This document shows positions 7,444-14,691 of a DNA stretch of 33,030 nt, one piece after another. The stretch's first letter is position 1; every line of letters begins with the position of its first letter. Source of the DNA: an uncultured Erysipelotrichaceae bacterium (GTDB taxonomy: Bacteria; Bacillota_I; Bacilli_A; Erysipelotrichales; Erysipelotrichaceae). The notes under the pieces were generated by a model, which was given only the letters and a program-made list of their open reading frames with translations, was not told where the DNA came from and did not search any database. The DNA lies in the NCBI GenBank assembly GCA_902778375.1, contig CACYXJ010000024.1, positions 1 to 33,030 of the forward strand, in the 5' to 3' direction. The position numbers and the translations under genes are program-made.

Positions 7444-7481
7444 AGAAAGCCGTCTGTGCGATTTTGCACAGGCGGCTTTTA
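7444..7481. terminator. bidirectional terminator between glnN and the AI-2E family gene
   Basis: Long stem AAAGCCGTCTGTGC (7446-7459) with GCACAGGCGGCTTT (7466-7479), one G-T pair, six-base loop, T-rich on both strands. It overlaps the stop of the minus-strand gene. Confidence 0.88.
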
Positions 7482-8642
7482 CTGTTCCTTGCTTTCCTCT
7501 GACGGGAAGTATATTTTCTTTTCCCTGAGACGCCGGTGGATCCAGTCCTCTGTCAGGGTATAGATGACCGAGAAGATCGGAATGCCGACAAACATACCGA
7601 CAATGCCGAACATGGCACCGCCGATAATGATGGCGAACATGACCCACAGTGTCGGAAGACCGACAGCGTCGGAGAGAATATGCGGACCGATGATATTGCC
7701 GTCGATCTGCTGCAGGACAAGAATGAAGATCATGAATTCAAGTGCCTGGAACGGATCGATGATCAGCAGGATCAGCGTACTCGGCACGGCCCCGATAAAC
7801 GGACCAAAGACCGGAATCATATTGGTGATGCCGACAACGAAGGCGATCAGCGGCGCATACGGCATCTGCATCAGGGTGACGCAGATATAGCAGATCACGC
7901 CGATGATCAGGGAATCCACGAACTTGCCGAAGATAAAACTGTTGAAGGTTCCGGCTGTCAGTTTCATGACATGGACCAGGTTCTCCGCCGTCCCCTGCTC
8001 GAATACGCCGTAGATGAACATCTTGATCTGCCGTTTGAATTTCTCCTCATCGAGCAGAAGATACATGGTTATGATCACGCCGATGAAGAAATTCATGATT
8101 CCCTTGGCAAAGGAAATGGAATATGACAGGATCTGGGCAAGACCGCCCTGCGCACCTGTCAGCCACTCGGTCAGCTTTTCTCCCATCAGTTTGACGCCGT
8201 TGCTGAGGAACTGGGCAATTTCCGGCGCGCCGGAATTGACTTTTTCGATCAGTTCCCGCAGTGTCTGCACATACCCGTCAAAGGATGCGATAAAGATCGA
8301 CAGACTGCTCGCCAGCTGCGGGATCAGGATGGCGAAGAATACGACGATTCCCGCCAGAAGCACGATCATGGCAGCCGCGACACCGACATACCGTTTTGCC
8401 TTCTTTGACCATTTCACGTTTGCCAGCAGATCGTTTTCCACAAACCGCCGCAGCGGGACGGTGATAAAGGCAAAGACAATACCGAACAAAAACGGCGCCA
8501 GTGCCTGCAATGCACTGGAAAAGAAGCCTCCCAGCCAGCGCAGGTTGTTCACCAGCTGGAAGAACAGTACGATGATGACTCCGGAGATCGAGAACGCCTT
8601 GATACTTTCCAGAGTTTCTTCTTTCAGATTCGTAAACTTCAT
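7479..8642 (-). CDS. AI-2E family (PerM/YdiK-type) membrane transporter
   Basis: 387 residues with about eight hydrophobic segments. The family pattern is present: an N-terminal pair of helices, a long central amphipathic stretch (about 115-175) and the C-terminal block F-V-V-G-I-T-N-M-I-P-V-F-G-P-F-I-G followed by G-N-I-I-G-P-H-I-L-S-D-A-V-G-L. The family was named after an E. coli protein linked to autoinducer-2 export, but many members move ions such as Na+ or H+. I would not infer quorum sensing. Monocistronic, with an extended -10 promoter at 8665-8673. Confidence 0.9.
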   Translation of the reverse strand: MKFTNLKEETLESIKAFSISGVIIVLFFQLVNNLRWLGGFFSSALQALAPFLFGIVFAFITVPLRRFVENDLLANVKWSKKAKRYVGVAAAMIVLLAGIVVFFAILIPQLASSLSIFIASFDGYVQTLRELIEKVNSGAPEIAQFLSNGVKLMGEKLTEWLTGAQGGLAQILSYSISFAKGIMNFFIGVIITMYLLLDEEKFKRQIKMFIYGVFEQGTAENLVHVMKLTAGTFNSFIFGKFVDSLIIGVICYICVTLMQMPYAPLIAFVVGITNMIPVFGPFIGAVPSTLILLIIDPFQALEFMIFILVLQQIDGNIIGPHILSDAVGLPTLWVMFAIIIGGAMFGIVGMFVGIPIFSVIYTLTEDWIHRRLREKKIYFPSEESKEQ

Positions 8643-8664
8643 TTTACTGTTCCCATTCCTACTG

Positions 8665-8673
8665 ATTATAACA
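8665..8673 (-). promoter_or_regulatory. extended -10 promoter of the AI-2E family gene
   Basis: On the minus strand TGT-TATAAT (8673-8665), 22 bases before the start at 8642. The -35 is poor. Confidence 0.5.
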
Positions 8674-8711
8674 CGTTGCGGTTTTTTTTCATCTGAGGTA
8701 TGTCTTTTTGG

Positions 8712-8740
8712 TTGACGCTGTAATCATTGGGTGGTTTAAT
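8712..8740 (+). promoter_or_regulatory. sigma-A promoter of the metK leader
   Basis: TTGACG (8712-8717), 17-base spacer, TTTAAT (8735-8740). Predicted start of transcription is near 8747, just before the first strand of the riboswitch P1 helix. Confidence 0.75.
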
Positions 8741-8749
8741 ACATATGTC

Positions 8750-8835
8750 TTTTATCAAGAATGGGATGAGAGAGTCAGCTCTGTGACCCCATACCAACCT
8801 GCATCCGCAAGGTGGTACTGCTGACATCGATAAGG
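8750..8835 (+). promoter_or_regulatory. SAM-clan riboswitch aptamer (S-box-like, SAM-I/IV type)
   Basis: Lies between the metK promoter and metK. P1: TTATC (8752-8756) with GATAA (8829-8833), extended by G-U pairs. The 5' strand continues CAAGA exactly as in classical S-boxes. A P2 arm ATGGG...CCCAT (about 8761-8792) carries a terminal hairpin AGAG-TCAG-CTCT. P3: ACCA...TGGT around CCTGC/GCAAGG (8793-8816). Loop GTCAGC (8774-8779) is perfectly complementary to GCTGAC (8820-8825) in the junction after P3, the pseudoknot expected for SAM-I/SAM-IV RNAs. The P4 stem of classical SAM-I is absent, which points to the SAM-I/IV-like part of the clan. The ligand is presumed S-adenosylmethionine, the product of the gene it controls. 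Confidence 0.78.
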
Positions 8836-8902
8836 AAGAGATTCAAGCACAAATGATACGTCTCTTTCTGAAGATCTTGAAAAGACCGTTTATAGAAAGG
8901 GA
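8834..8902 (+). promoter_or_regulatory. translational expression platform of the metK riboswitch
   Basis: TCTCTTTCT (8861-8869) can pair over nine bases (one G-U) with AGAAAGGGA (8894-8902), which contains the metK ribosome binding site. The same 8861-8868 stretch can instead pair with GGAAGAGA (8834-8841), whose first bases belong to the 3' strand of P1. The two folds exclude each other, so P1 formation on ligand binding should favour hiding the ribosome binding site. No terminator T-run is present, so control looks translational. Confidence 0.6.
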
Positions 8903-8910
8903 CTTTTATT

Positions 8911-10002
8911 ATGGCAAAAACATTTTTCACTTCCGAATCCGTTACCAGCGGACATCCGGATAAGATCTGCGATTACATCGCCGATTCCATACTCGATGAA
9001 GCTCTGAAACAGGACCGCGACAGTCATATGGCCGTCGAAGCGACGATCAAGGACGACCTGATCCTGGTCTATGGCGAAGCCGGCACGAAAGCTGTGCTGG
9101 ATTACGAGAAAATCGCTCTTGATGCGATCCGGGAAATCGGCTATACCGAAGACTATCATGTCATGGTCAAGGTCAACCGCCAGTCGGATGAAATCAACTC
9201 GGCTGTCATCGGCCAGGAAATCGGCGCCGGCGACCAGGGCATCATGTTCGGCTATGCCTGCAGCGAGACCGACAATCTGATGCCGGCAGCGATCCATTAC
9301 GCCCACCTTCTGGCTGCCAGACTGGAAACAGTCAGACGTCAGGATCCCCGTCTGCGTCCGGACGGAAAGACCCAGGTGACCTGTGAATATGATGACGGTG
9401 TTCTGAAACGGATCGACGCCATCGTCGTTTCCACTCAGCATATCGCCGGTATTACCCAGCAGGAACTGAATGATCTGATTATCAATCAGGTGATCCTGCC
9501 GGTTATCCCGAAGGAACTGATCGATGACGATACCGATTATCTGATCAATCCTTCCGGCTCCTTCATTCTCGGCGGCAGCTGGGGTGATTCCGGCACGACC
9601 GGCCGCAAGATCGTCGTCGATTCCTATGGCGGCTATGCGCCGATCGGCGGCGGCTGCTTCTCGTCCAAGGATCCGACCAAGGTCGACCGTTCCGCTGCCT
9701 ACTATGCCCGCTATGTCTGCCGCAACCTTGTTGCCAACGGCCTTGCGGAAAAGTGCCAGCTGCAGCTCTCCTATGCCATCGGTCTGGCCGAGCCGGTATC
9801 CGTTTACATCCAGTCATTCGGAACATCCCGTTTTACCGATGAGGAACTGGGAGAGATCGTCGAAAGCAATTTCAGCTTCCGCGTCTCCGACATCATCAAC
9901 GAACTGAATCTGAAGCGTCCGATTTACCGTTCCACTGTCAATTACGGTCACTTCGGAAAAGACTACCTGCCCTGGGAACAGTTCAAAAAGATTATTTACT
10001 GA
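8911..10002 (+). CDS. metK: S-adenosylmethionine synthetase
   Basis: 363 residues, somewhat shorter than the usual 380-400. Makes SAM from methionine and ATP. Seen: S-V-T-S-G-H-P-D-K (9-17, catalytic His15), G-A-G-D-Q-G-I-M-F-G-Y-A, G-R-K-I-V-V-D and K-D-P-T-K-V-D-R-S-A-A-Y, so the substrate Lys and Arg residues are kept. The usually invariant glycine-rich loops differ: G-G-S-W-G-D-S-G-T-T instead of the G-G-P-x-G-D-x-G-L-T type, and Y-A-P-I-G-G-G-C-F-S-S instead of the x-A-x-H-G-G-G-A-F-S-G type. This marks a divergent MetK branch. Controlled by the SAM-clan riboswitch upstream. Start set by AGAAAGG 11 bases before ATG. Confidence 0.96.
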   Translation: MAKTFFTSESVTSGHPDKICDYIADSILDEALKQDRDSHMAVEATIKDDLILVYGEAGTKAVLDYEKIALDAIREIGYTEDYHVMVKVNRQSDEINSAVIGQEIGAGDQGIMFGYACSETDNLMPAAIHYAHLLAARLETVRRQDPRLRPDGKTQVTCEYDDGVLKRIDAIVVSTQHIAGITQQELNDLIINQVILPVIPKELIDDDTDYLINPSGSFILGGSWGDSGTTGRKIVVDSYGGYAPIGGGCFSSKDPTKVDRSAAYYARYVCRNLVANGLAEKCQLQLSYAIGLAEPVSVYIQSFGTSRFTDEELGEIVESNFSFRVSDIINELNLKRPIYRSTVNYGHFGKDYLPWEQFKKIIY

Positions 10003-10030
10003 ACATGGTGAAAAACCATGTTTTCTTTTT
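10002..10030 (+). terminator. terminator of metK
   Basis: Stem AACATGG (10002-10008) with CCATGTT (10016-10022), then TTCTTTTT. Confidence 0.85.
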
Positions 10031-10035
10031 GCGAA

Positions 10036-10063
10036 TAAGAAAAGGAGACCTTTTCAGGTCTCC
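10036..10063 (-). terminator. terminator of ileS
   Basis: On the minus strand GGAGACC (10063-10057) with GGTCTCC (10050-10044), six-base loop, then TTTTCTT. Confidence 0.85.
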
Positions 10064-10071
10064 CGGAATTC

Positions 10072-12786
10072 TTATCCTTTGATGACACGGCGGCATCTCG
10101 GGCAGAGGCCGTCTTCATCTGCTTCCTCGCTGTAATTCCAGCAACGCGGGCATTTGGTTCCCGGTGCTTTCGTGACTTCCGGCTCGCCTTCACCGGCTGT
10201 GATATCCGTTTTGGAAACGATCAGCCACTGGGCAACATCATCACCCAGCGTACCGCGGAAGAGTTCCTGAATGTCATCTGCCAGATGCAGCGTGACAGCT
10301 GCTTCCTGACCGGAAGCGATCAGTTTCTCGTTACGGGCATTTTCCAGAGCCTTGTTGACATCGGAACGGACGTCGAGAAGCTTTGCGAATGTTTCCTTCA
10401 GTTCAGCCGCATTGGCATATTCCCTGACTTCCGGATAAGACATATAGTGCACGCTTTCTTCCGCGTCATTGGAGAAATGCGTCCATACTTCTTCGCAGGT
10501 ATAGACAAGGAACGGTGCCCACAGTCTGACCAGTGCATCCACAGCCAGCCAGTATACCGACTGTACCTGACGGCGACGCCGGTCATCCGCACTGCTGCAG
10601 TAAAGGATATCCTTGGTAAAGTCGCAGTAGTAGGAGCTGAGTTCGTTAACCATGAAGTTCATCAGCGTCTTGTTGGCTGCGACATAGTCATAGTCAAGAA
10701 CCTGACGGCGGACATTGGCGACAACATCATTGAGCTGAACCAGAATATACTGATCGACAGCTGTCAGATCTTCATAGGCGACCATGTCCTTCTTCGGATC
10801 GAAATCTGCCGGGTTGATATTGCCGAGCAGGAAACGGAAAGTATTGCGGATCTTGCGGTACTGGTCGGATACCTGCTTGATGTTGGAAGGTCCAAGTTTC
10901 AGGTCTTCCTTGAAGTCAGAAGTCATCGCCCACAGACGGAACACATCGGCACCGTTCTGGTTGATGATATCCATCGGATTGACGACGTTGCCGACCGACT
11001 TGGACATCTTTTCACCCTTGGAATCGCAGACGTAGCCGTGGGAGAGAACTTCCCGGTAGGGAGCTCCGCCCTTGACCGCCGTGCCGACGATCATCGAGGA
11101 GTTGAACCAGCCTCTGTACTGGTCGGAGCCTTCGAAATACAGGTCACACGGATATTCGCCGCCGCGGGCTTCCAGTTCGTTCCAGGAAGATCCGGAATCG
11201 AACCAGACATCCATGATATCGGTTTCCTTGGTGAATGTTCCGTTCGGAGACTTTTCGTTGGCATATCCTTCCGGCAGAAGATCCTTCGCTTCTCTTTCAA
11301 ACCAGACATTGGATCCGTATTCCTCAAACAGGTCGGCGATATGGTCGAAGACTTCCTTTTCCATGATCGGCGAGCCGTCTTCGCAGTAGATGATCGGAAT
11401 CGGGACACCCCACAGACGCTGTCTGGAAATGCACCAGTCGCCGCGGTCCTTGATCATGTTATACATTCTGATCTGGCCCCATTCGTTGTGCCATGTGACA
11501 TGATTCTGGATCTGATCCAGAACTGCCTCGCGAACCTTGTCGATCGAGCAGAACCACTGCTTGGCGGCACGGAAGATGACCTTCTTCTTCAGACGGTCGT
11601 CATGCGGATAGGAGTGGACCATTGTTTCGACTGCCAGAAGCAGCCCCTTCTCGTTCATCATCGTGATGATCTTTTTCGAGCAGTCTTCGAAGAAGAGACC
11701 CTGGCATTCCGGACCTGCTTCTTCATTCATATTGCCGTGCTCGTCGACCGTGCAGATCGGTGCGACGCCGTAGTTCTGCAGGACATAATAGTCGTCAAGA
11801 CCGTGACCGCCGGCAGTATGAACACAGCCGGTACCATCTTCATCCGTGACATGGTCGCCGACGATGACCGGGCAGTCCTTGTCGAGAACGACATGATGGT
11901 ATGTGATATTTTCCAGTTCTTTTCCCTTGAATGTACGGAGAACGCCCTGATTGGTCAGCTGGAATTTTTCCAGCAGTCTGTCGGCAAACTTTTCCAGGAA
12001 GACCAGCTTGCCCTTTTCCGTCTGGATCTCGGCATAGGTCAGATCCGGGTTCAGGGAAACCGCCTGGTTGGCCGGAATCGTCCACGGTGTCGTGGTCCAG
12101 ATCACAAAATAGTCATTCTCATCGAGAATGCCCTTGCCGTCACTGACCGGGAATGCCACATAGATGGTGGCGTCCTTGACATCACGGTAGACGATTTCGG
12201 AATCGGCAATCGCTGTTTCATTGAACGGCGACCAGTAGATCGGCTTGAGTCCCTGGAAGATCAGACCGTCCAGGGCCATCTTCTCGAAGGAGCGGATCTG
12301 GCGGGCTTCAAAGTCTTTGAACAAGGTGATATACGGATGCTCGTAATCGGCAATCTGACCGAGACGCTTTTCCGTCGCCATCTGGGTTGCGATCTGTCCC
12401 TTTGCATATTCCATGCACTTGGAACGGAATTCCGCCGGCGAGAGTTTCTTTCTGTCGACGCCGAGTTTCTGAATGGCGTTTTCGATCGGCAGACCATGTG
12501 TGTCCCAGCCCGGAAAGAACGGTGTATAGAAGCCGCTCATGGCGTGGGAGCGGACAATAAAGTCCTTGATCACACGGTTCATTGCCGTACCGGCATGCAG
12601 GTTGCCGTTGGCATACGGCGGACCGTCATGCAGAATAAACGTCTTCTGTCCCTCATGACGGGAGATGATCTGGTTGTAATGATCGTTCTTCTCCCAGTTT
12701 TCCAGAATTCCCGGTTCCTTCTTTGCCAGATTACCTCTCATTTCAAAATCGGTATTCGGCATGTTCAGAGTTGTTTTGTAGTCCAT
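10072..12786 (-). CDS. ileS: isoleucyl-tRNA synthetase
   Basis: 904 residues from the start chosen here (MDYKTTLNMPNTDF). Class I enzyme charging tRNA-Ile in the cytosol. Seen: the HIGH-type motif as G-N-L-H-A-G-T-A (near residue 60), the CP1 editing domain (about 190-390, with T-T-P-W-T-I-P-A-N), D-V-W-F-D-S-G-S-S, the K-M-S-K-S loop (near 590), the anticodon-binding helical domain, and a C-terminal zinc knuckle (C-P-R-C...C-P-R-C). A start eight codons upstream (12810) is open, but it lies next to the T-box terminator and has no ribosome binding site, while GAAGGAG and AGAGG precede 12786. Controlled by an Ile T-box. Last gene of the sepF-ylmH-divIVA group. Confidence 0.97.
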   Translation of the reverse strand: MDYKTTLNMPNTDFEMRGNLAKKEPGILENWEKNDHYNQIISRHEGQKTFILHDGPPYANGNLHAGTAMNRVIKDFIVRSHAMSGFYTPFFPGWDTHGLPIENAIQKLGVDRKKLSPAEFRSKCMEYAKGQIATQMATEKRLGQIADYEHPYITLFKDFEARQIRSFEKMALDGLIFQGLKPIYWSPFNETAIADSEIVYRDVKDATIYVAFPVSDGKGILDENDYFVIWTTTPWTIPANQAVSLNPDLTYAEIQTEKGKLVFLEKFADRLLEKFQLTNQGVLRTFKGKELENITYHHVVLDKDCPVIVGDHVTDEDGTGCVHTAGGHGLDDYYVLQNYGVAPICTVDEHGNMNEEAGPECQGLFFEDCSKKIITMMNEKGLLLAVETMVHSYPHDDRLKKKVIFRAAKQWFCSIDKVREAVLDQIQNHVTWHNEWGQIRMYNMIKDRGDWCISRQRLWGVPIPIIYCEDGSPIMEKEVFDHIADLFEEYGSNVWFEREAKDLLPEGYANEKSPNGTFTKETDIMDVWFDSGSSWNELEARGGEYPCDLYFEGSDQYRGWFNSSMIVGTAVKGGAPYREVLSHGYVCDSKGEKMSKSVGNVVNPMDIINQNGADVFRLWAMTSDFKEDLKLGPSNIKQVSDQYRKIRNTFRFLLGNINPADFDPKKDMVAYEDLTAVDQYILVQLNDVVANVRRQVLDYDYVAANKTLMNFMVNELSSYYCDFTKDILYCSSADDRRRRQVQSVYWLAVDALVRLWAPFLVYTCEEVWTHFSNDAEESVHYMSYPEVREYANAAELKETFAKLLDVRSDVNKALENARNEKLIASGQEAAVTLHLADDIQELFRGTLGDDVAQWLIVSKTDITAGEGEPEVTKAPGTKCPRCWNYSEEADEDGLCPRCRRVIKG

Positions 12787-12808
12787 ACCTCTTCTATCTC
12801 CTTCATCC

Positions 12809-12998
12809 AAAATAAAACGCCCTTAGATCTAAGGACGTCATAAACGCGGTACCACCTTAGTTCACTCTTTGCGAGTGCCCTCTTTTTCCTTAACGCGGAG
12901 AACGTTCTGCTCACAGGTGATGTCCGTTCCTGTCCTGCACGCCTGCTTTCACCATGACAGGCTCTCTGTTGGATTAGAGACAAGACGGCGCGTCCTGA
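12809..12998 (-). promoter_or_regulatory. T-box riboswitch, isoleucine specific (AUC specifier)
   Basis: Reading leftwards on the minus strand: stem I with upper helix CCTGTC/GACAGG enclosing the G-G-T-G-A-A-A-G distal elements; a specifier loop carrying ATC (12921-12919), an Ile codon; stem III GCACTC/GAGTG; the conserved T-box AAGGTGGTACCGCG (12858-12845); then a near-palindromic terminator CGTCCTTAGA/TCTAAGGGCG (12837-12818) with a TTTTATTTT tail. Uncharged tRNA-Ile should stabilise the antiterminator and allow ileS transcription. It starts directly at the divIVA stop, so it acts on readthrough from upstream or on a promoter inside divIVA that I could not identify. Confidence 0.93.
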
Positions 12999-13481
12999 TC
13001 AGCGCAGTTTATCCTGGGCTTCTTTCAGCCACATCAGATCCGGCATTTCCGGAAGAGTGAAATCGTCGAGATCCTTCAGCAGGTTCTCCAGTTTCTGGCT
13101 GGCTTCGGTCTTGACGCTGCCGGCCTCCTGGTAAAGAACGGAAAGATCTTCAAGGATTCCCCTGGCGGAAGCAAGTGCTTCCCTGATAATCACATCGGCG
13201 TTTTTCTGTGCCGTGTTGATGATTTCGTTGGCTTCCCGGAGTGACAGCCTGGCGATGTTGTCGGCTGTTTCCTTGCGGGCATCATCCGTTTTCTGCAGTT
13301 CCTGGTAACGCCGCCTGAGCTCTTCCAGGTTTCTGGTCGTTTCCACCAGCTGGTCCTGATACAGCTGCAGCTTCCGCTCAAGCTGGGCGATCTCTGCGGC
13401 GTAGCGCTCGATGGCATCGTCGACAGCGAAGCGGTCATAGCCGTTTTTTGTTATTCGGAATGTCGGCCTGCTGTTGGTCAT
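12999..13481 (-). CDS. divIVA: DivIVA domain cell-division protein
   Basis: 160 residues. N-terminal DivIVA lipid-binding domain (F-R-I-T-K-N-G-Y-D-R-F-A-V-D-D, residues 8-22) followed by a long coiled coil (about 30-140). DivIVA proteins bind curved membrane at the septum and poles and organise division or peptidoglycan machinery. The gene is in its classical position between ylmH and ileS. It begins 11 bases after the ylmH stop with an AGAGGTAAAG ribosome binding site. Function beyond localisation is inferred from family. Confidence 0.93.
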   Translation of the reverse strand: MTNSRPTFRITKNGYDRFAVDDAIERYAAEIAQLERKLQLYQDQLVETTRNLEELRRRYQELQKTDDARKETADNIARLSLREANEIINTAQKNADVIIREALASARGILEDLSVLYQEAGSVKTEASQKLENLLKDLDDFTLPEMPDLMWLKEAQDKLR

Positions 13482-13492
13482 CTCTTTACCTC

Positions 13493-14236
13493 TTATACAT
13501 TCTGCAGAAATTCAGCCACGATCCGGCCGTTGCGGGTCTTCCGCAGGATGCCGAGATACGTGAATCTGCCGGTTCCGCGAATCGAAATCGTAACGTTATT
13601 ATATGCCAAATCATCAGGTGCTTCAAGCGTTATATGGTTGACCTGGACCAGACCCTGACGGATCATTTCCTTGGCTTCGCTGCGGCTGCAATGAGTCAAA
13701 GCAGCAACAATCGCATCCATCCTTTCGCTGGCGGCGACCGCCTGGATTCTTCTGACGGCAAACTCCTGCACCGGCCGCTCATCCGTCAGTTCAAAAGACA
13801 CGCTGAGCTGGTTGATACGGATCAGATTGTCGATCAGAAAGCGGGCCATCGTCTTTGATGTGTAAAGATAGATATGATCCTCAGCGATCCAGAAATCGCC
13901 GAAACTGTGGCGGTCGATCTGCAGCGACATCAGGGCGCCGAGAATATCCCGGTGACCGATCTTCCGGAAGCGCTGGTCGATCTTCGCCTGAATGCATGCA
14001 ATATCAGAAAAGTCATCTTCCTCATCATAAAGGAAAATGACTTTTTTCTTTCTTGCTCCCGGATAACCGCCGTCATAACGGACAAGTGCGGATTCAGGAA
14101 ACAGTTTCTGCATGGCCGCCTGCTCTTCTTCGTTGAGAAAAGAAGAGGCAAGGGACTGATGCCATGTCTCGCTTTTATCTTTCAGATCACTGAGATGCGC
14201 TGCCAGGGATTCGTAATCTCCGGCATTATTCATCAT
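13493..14236 (-). CDS. ylmH: YlmH-type S4 domain RNA-binding protein
   Basis: 247 residues. N-terminal helical region, a central ribosome-protein-like fold, and a C-terminal S4 RNA-binding domain (about 180-240: S-R-S-E-A-K-E-M-I-R-Q-G-L-V-Q-V-N). YlmH homologues bind the ribosome/tRNA complex and have been tied to rescue of stalled 50S-peptidyl-tRNA. The gene is in the division cluster of Firmicutes. The start (two adjacent ATGs at 14236 and 14233) overlaps the sepF stop, which implies translational coupling. The yggT-like ylmG gene that usually lies between sepF and ylmH is missing. Confidence 0.9.
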   Translation of the reverse strand: MMNNAGDYESLAAHLSDLKDKSETWHQSLASSFLNEEEQAAMQKLFPESALVRYDGGYPGARKKKVIFLYDEEDDFSDIACIQAKIDQRFRKIGHRDILGALMSLQIDRHSFGDFWIAEDHIYLYTSKTMARFLIDNLIRINQLSVSFELTDERPVQEFAVRRIQAVAASERMDAIVAALTHCSRSEAKEMIRQGLVQVNHITLEAPDDLAYNNVTISIRGTGRFTYLGILRKTRNGRIVAEFLQNV

Positions 14237-14630
14237 CGCTGTCCAGAGAAATCACGCCGTCGACACTGACGCTCTTCGGAGCGCAGAGAATGACGTTGTG
14301 ACCGATCTTCTGAATTGTTCCGTCCAGGGCGAAGACAACGCCTGTCAGGAAATCGATGGTGCGCTGTGCATAGTCACGCTGCAGACGGTGCAGGTTGACG
14401 ACACAGGCTCTTCTCTGCTTGAGGTGACGGCCGATTTCCTCGGCTTCCTCGAAGCTGCGCGGTTCAAACAGAACCATCTGGGCATCAGACGGGATCTGTG
14501 TTACTTTTGTCTGCTGTGTTTCGTAAGTGCTGACCGGCTTTGTTTCGCTTTCGGTATACTCCAGTTCTTCGCCTTCATCCTCTTCTTCGTCGATCGGAGC
14601 GATGAAATTCTTGATCTTCTCAAATGCCAT
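14226..14630 (-). CDS. sepF: cell-division protein SepF
   Basis: 134 residues. A short N-terminal amphipathic membrane-targeting helix (M-A-F-E-K-I-K-N-F-I), an acidic linker (13-45), and the C-terminal SepF domain (about 50-130: V-L-F-E-P-R-S-F-E-E-A, V-V-N-L-H-R-L, R-T-I-D-F-L-T-G). It anchors FtsZ to the membrane and bundles it. First gene of sepF-ylmH-divIVA-ileS, with a strong promoter and a GGAGGT ribosome binding site. ylmD and ylmE, usual upstream neighbours, are not here; a peptidase operon lies there instead. Confidence 0.94.
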   Translation of the reverse strand: MAFEKIKNFIAPIDEEEDEGEELEYTESETKPVSTYETQQTKVTQIPSDAQMVLFEPRSFEEAEEIGRHLKQRRACVVNLHRLQRDYAQRTIDFLTGVVFALDGTIQKIGHNVILCAPKSVSVDGVISLDSDDE

Positions 14631-14656
14631 GATTCAGGACCTCCATAATCGAAAAT

Positions 14657-14685
14657 ATTATACCATTGCAGTATTGCTAAAACAA
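14657..14685 (-). promoter_or_regulatory. strong sigma-A promoter of the sepF operon
   Basis: TTGTTT (14685-14680), 17-base spacer, TATAAT (14662-14657) preceded by TGG (extended -10), 27 bases before the sepF ATG. Confidence 0.75.
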
Positions 14686-14691
14686 CGGATT

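Noticed and set aside
7479-8642. Quorum-sensing autoinducer-2 exporter
   Set aside because: Family name only; no luxS or lsr genes are nearby and many members transport ions.
12787-12810. Eight-codon extension of ileS
   Set aside because: It lies at the tail of the T-box terminator with no ribosome binding site.
10285-12843. 852-codon open frame on the plus strand
   Set aside because: It is the mirror of ileS, with no family motif and no ribosome binding site; long antisense frames are expected in this codon usage.
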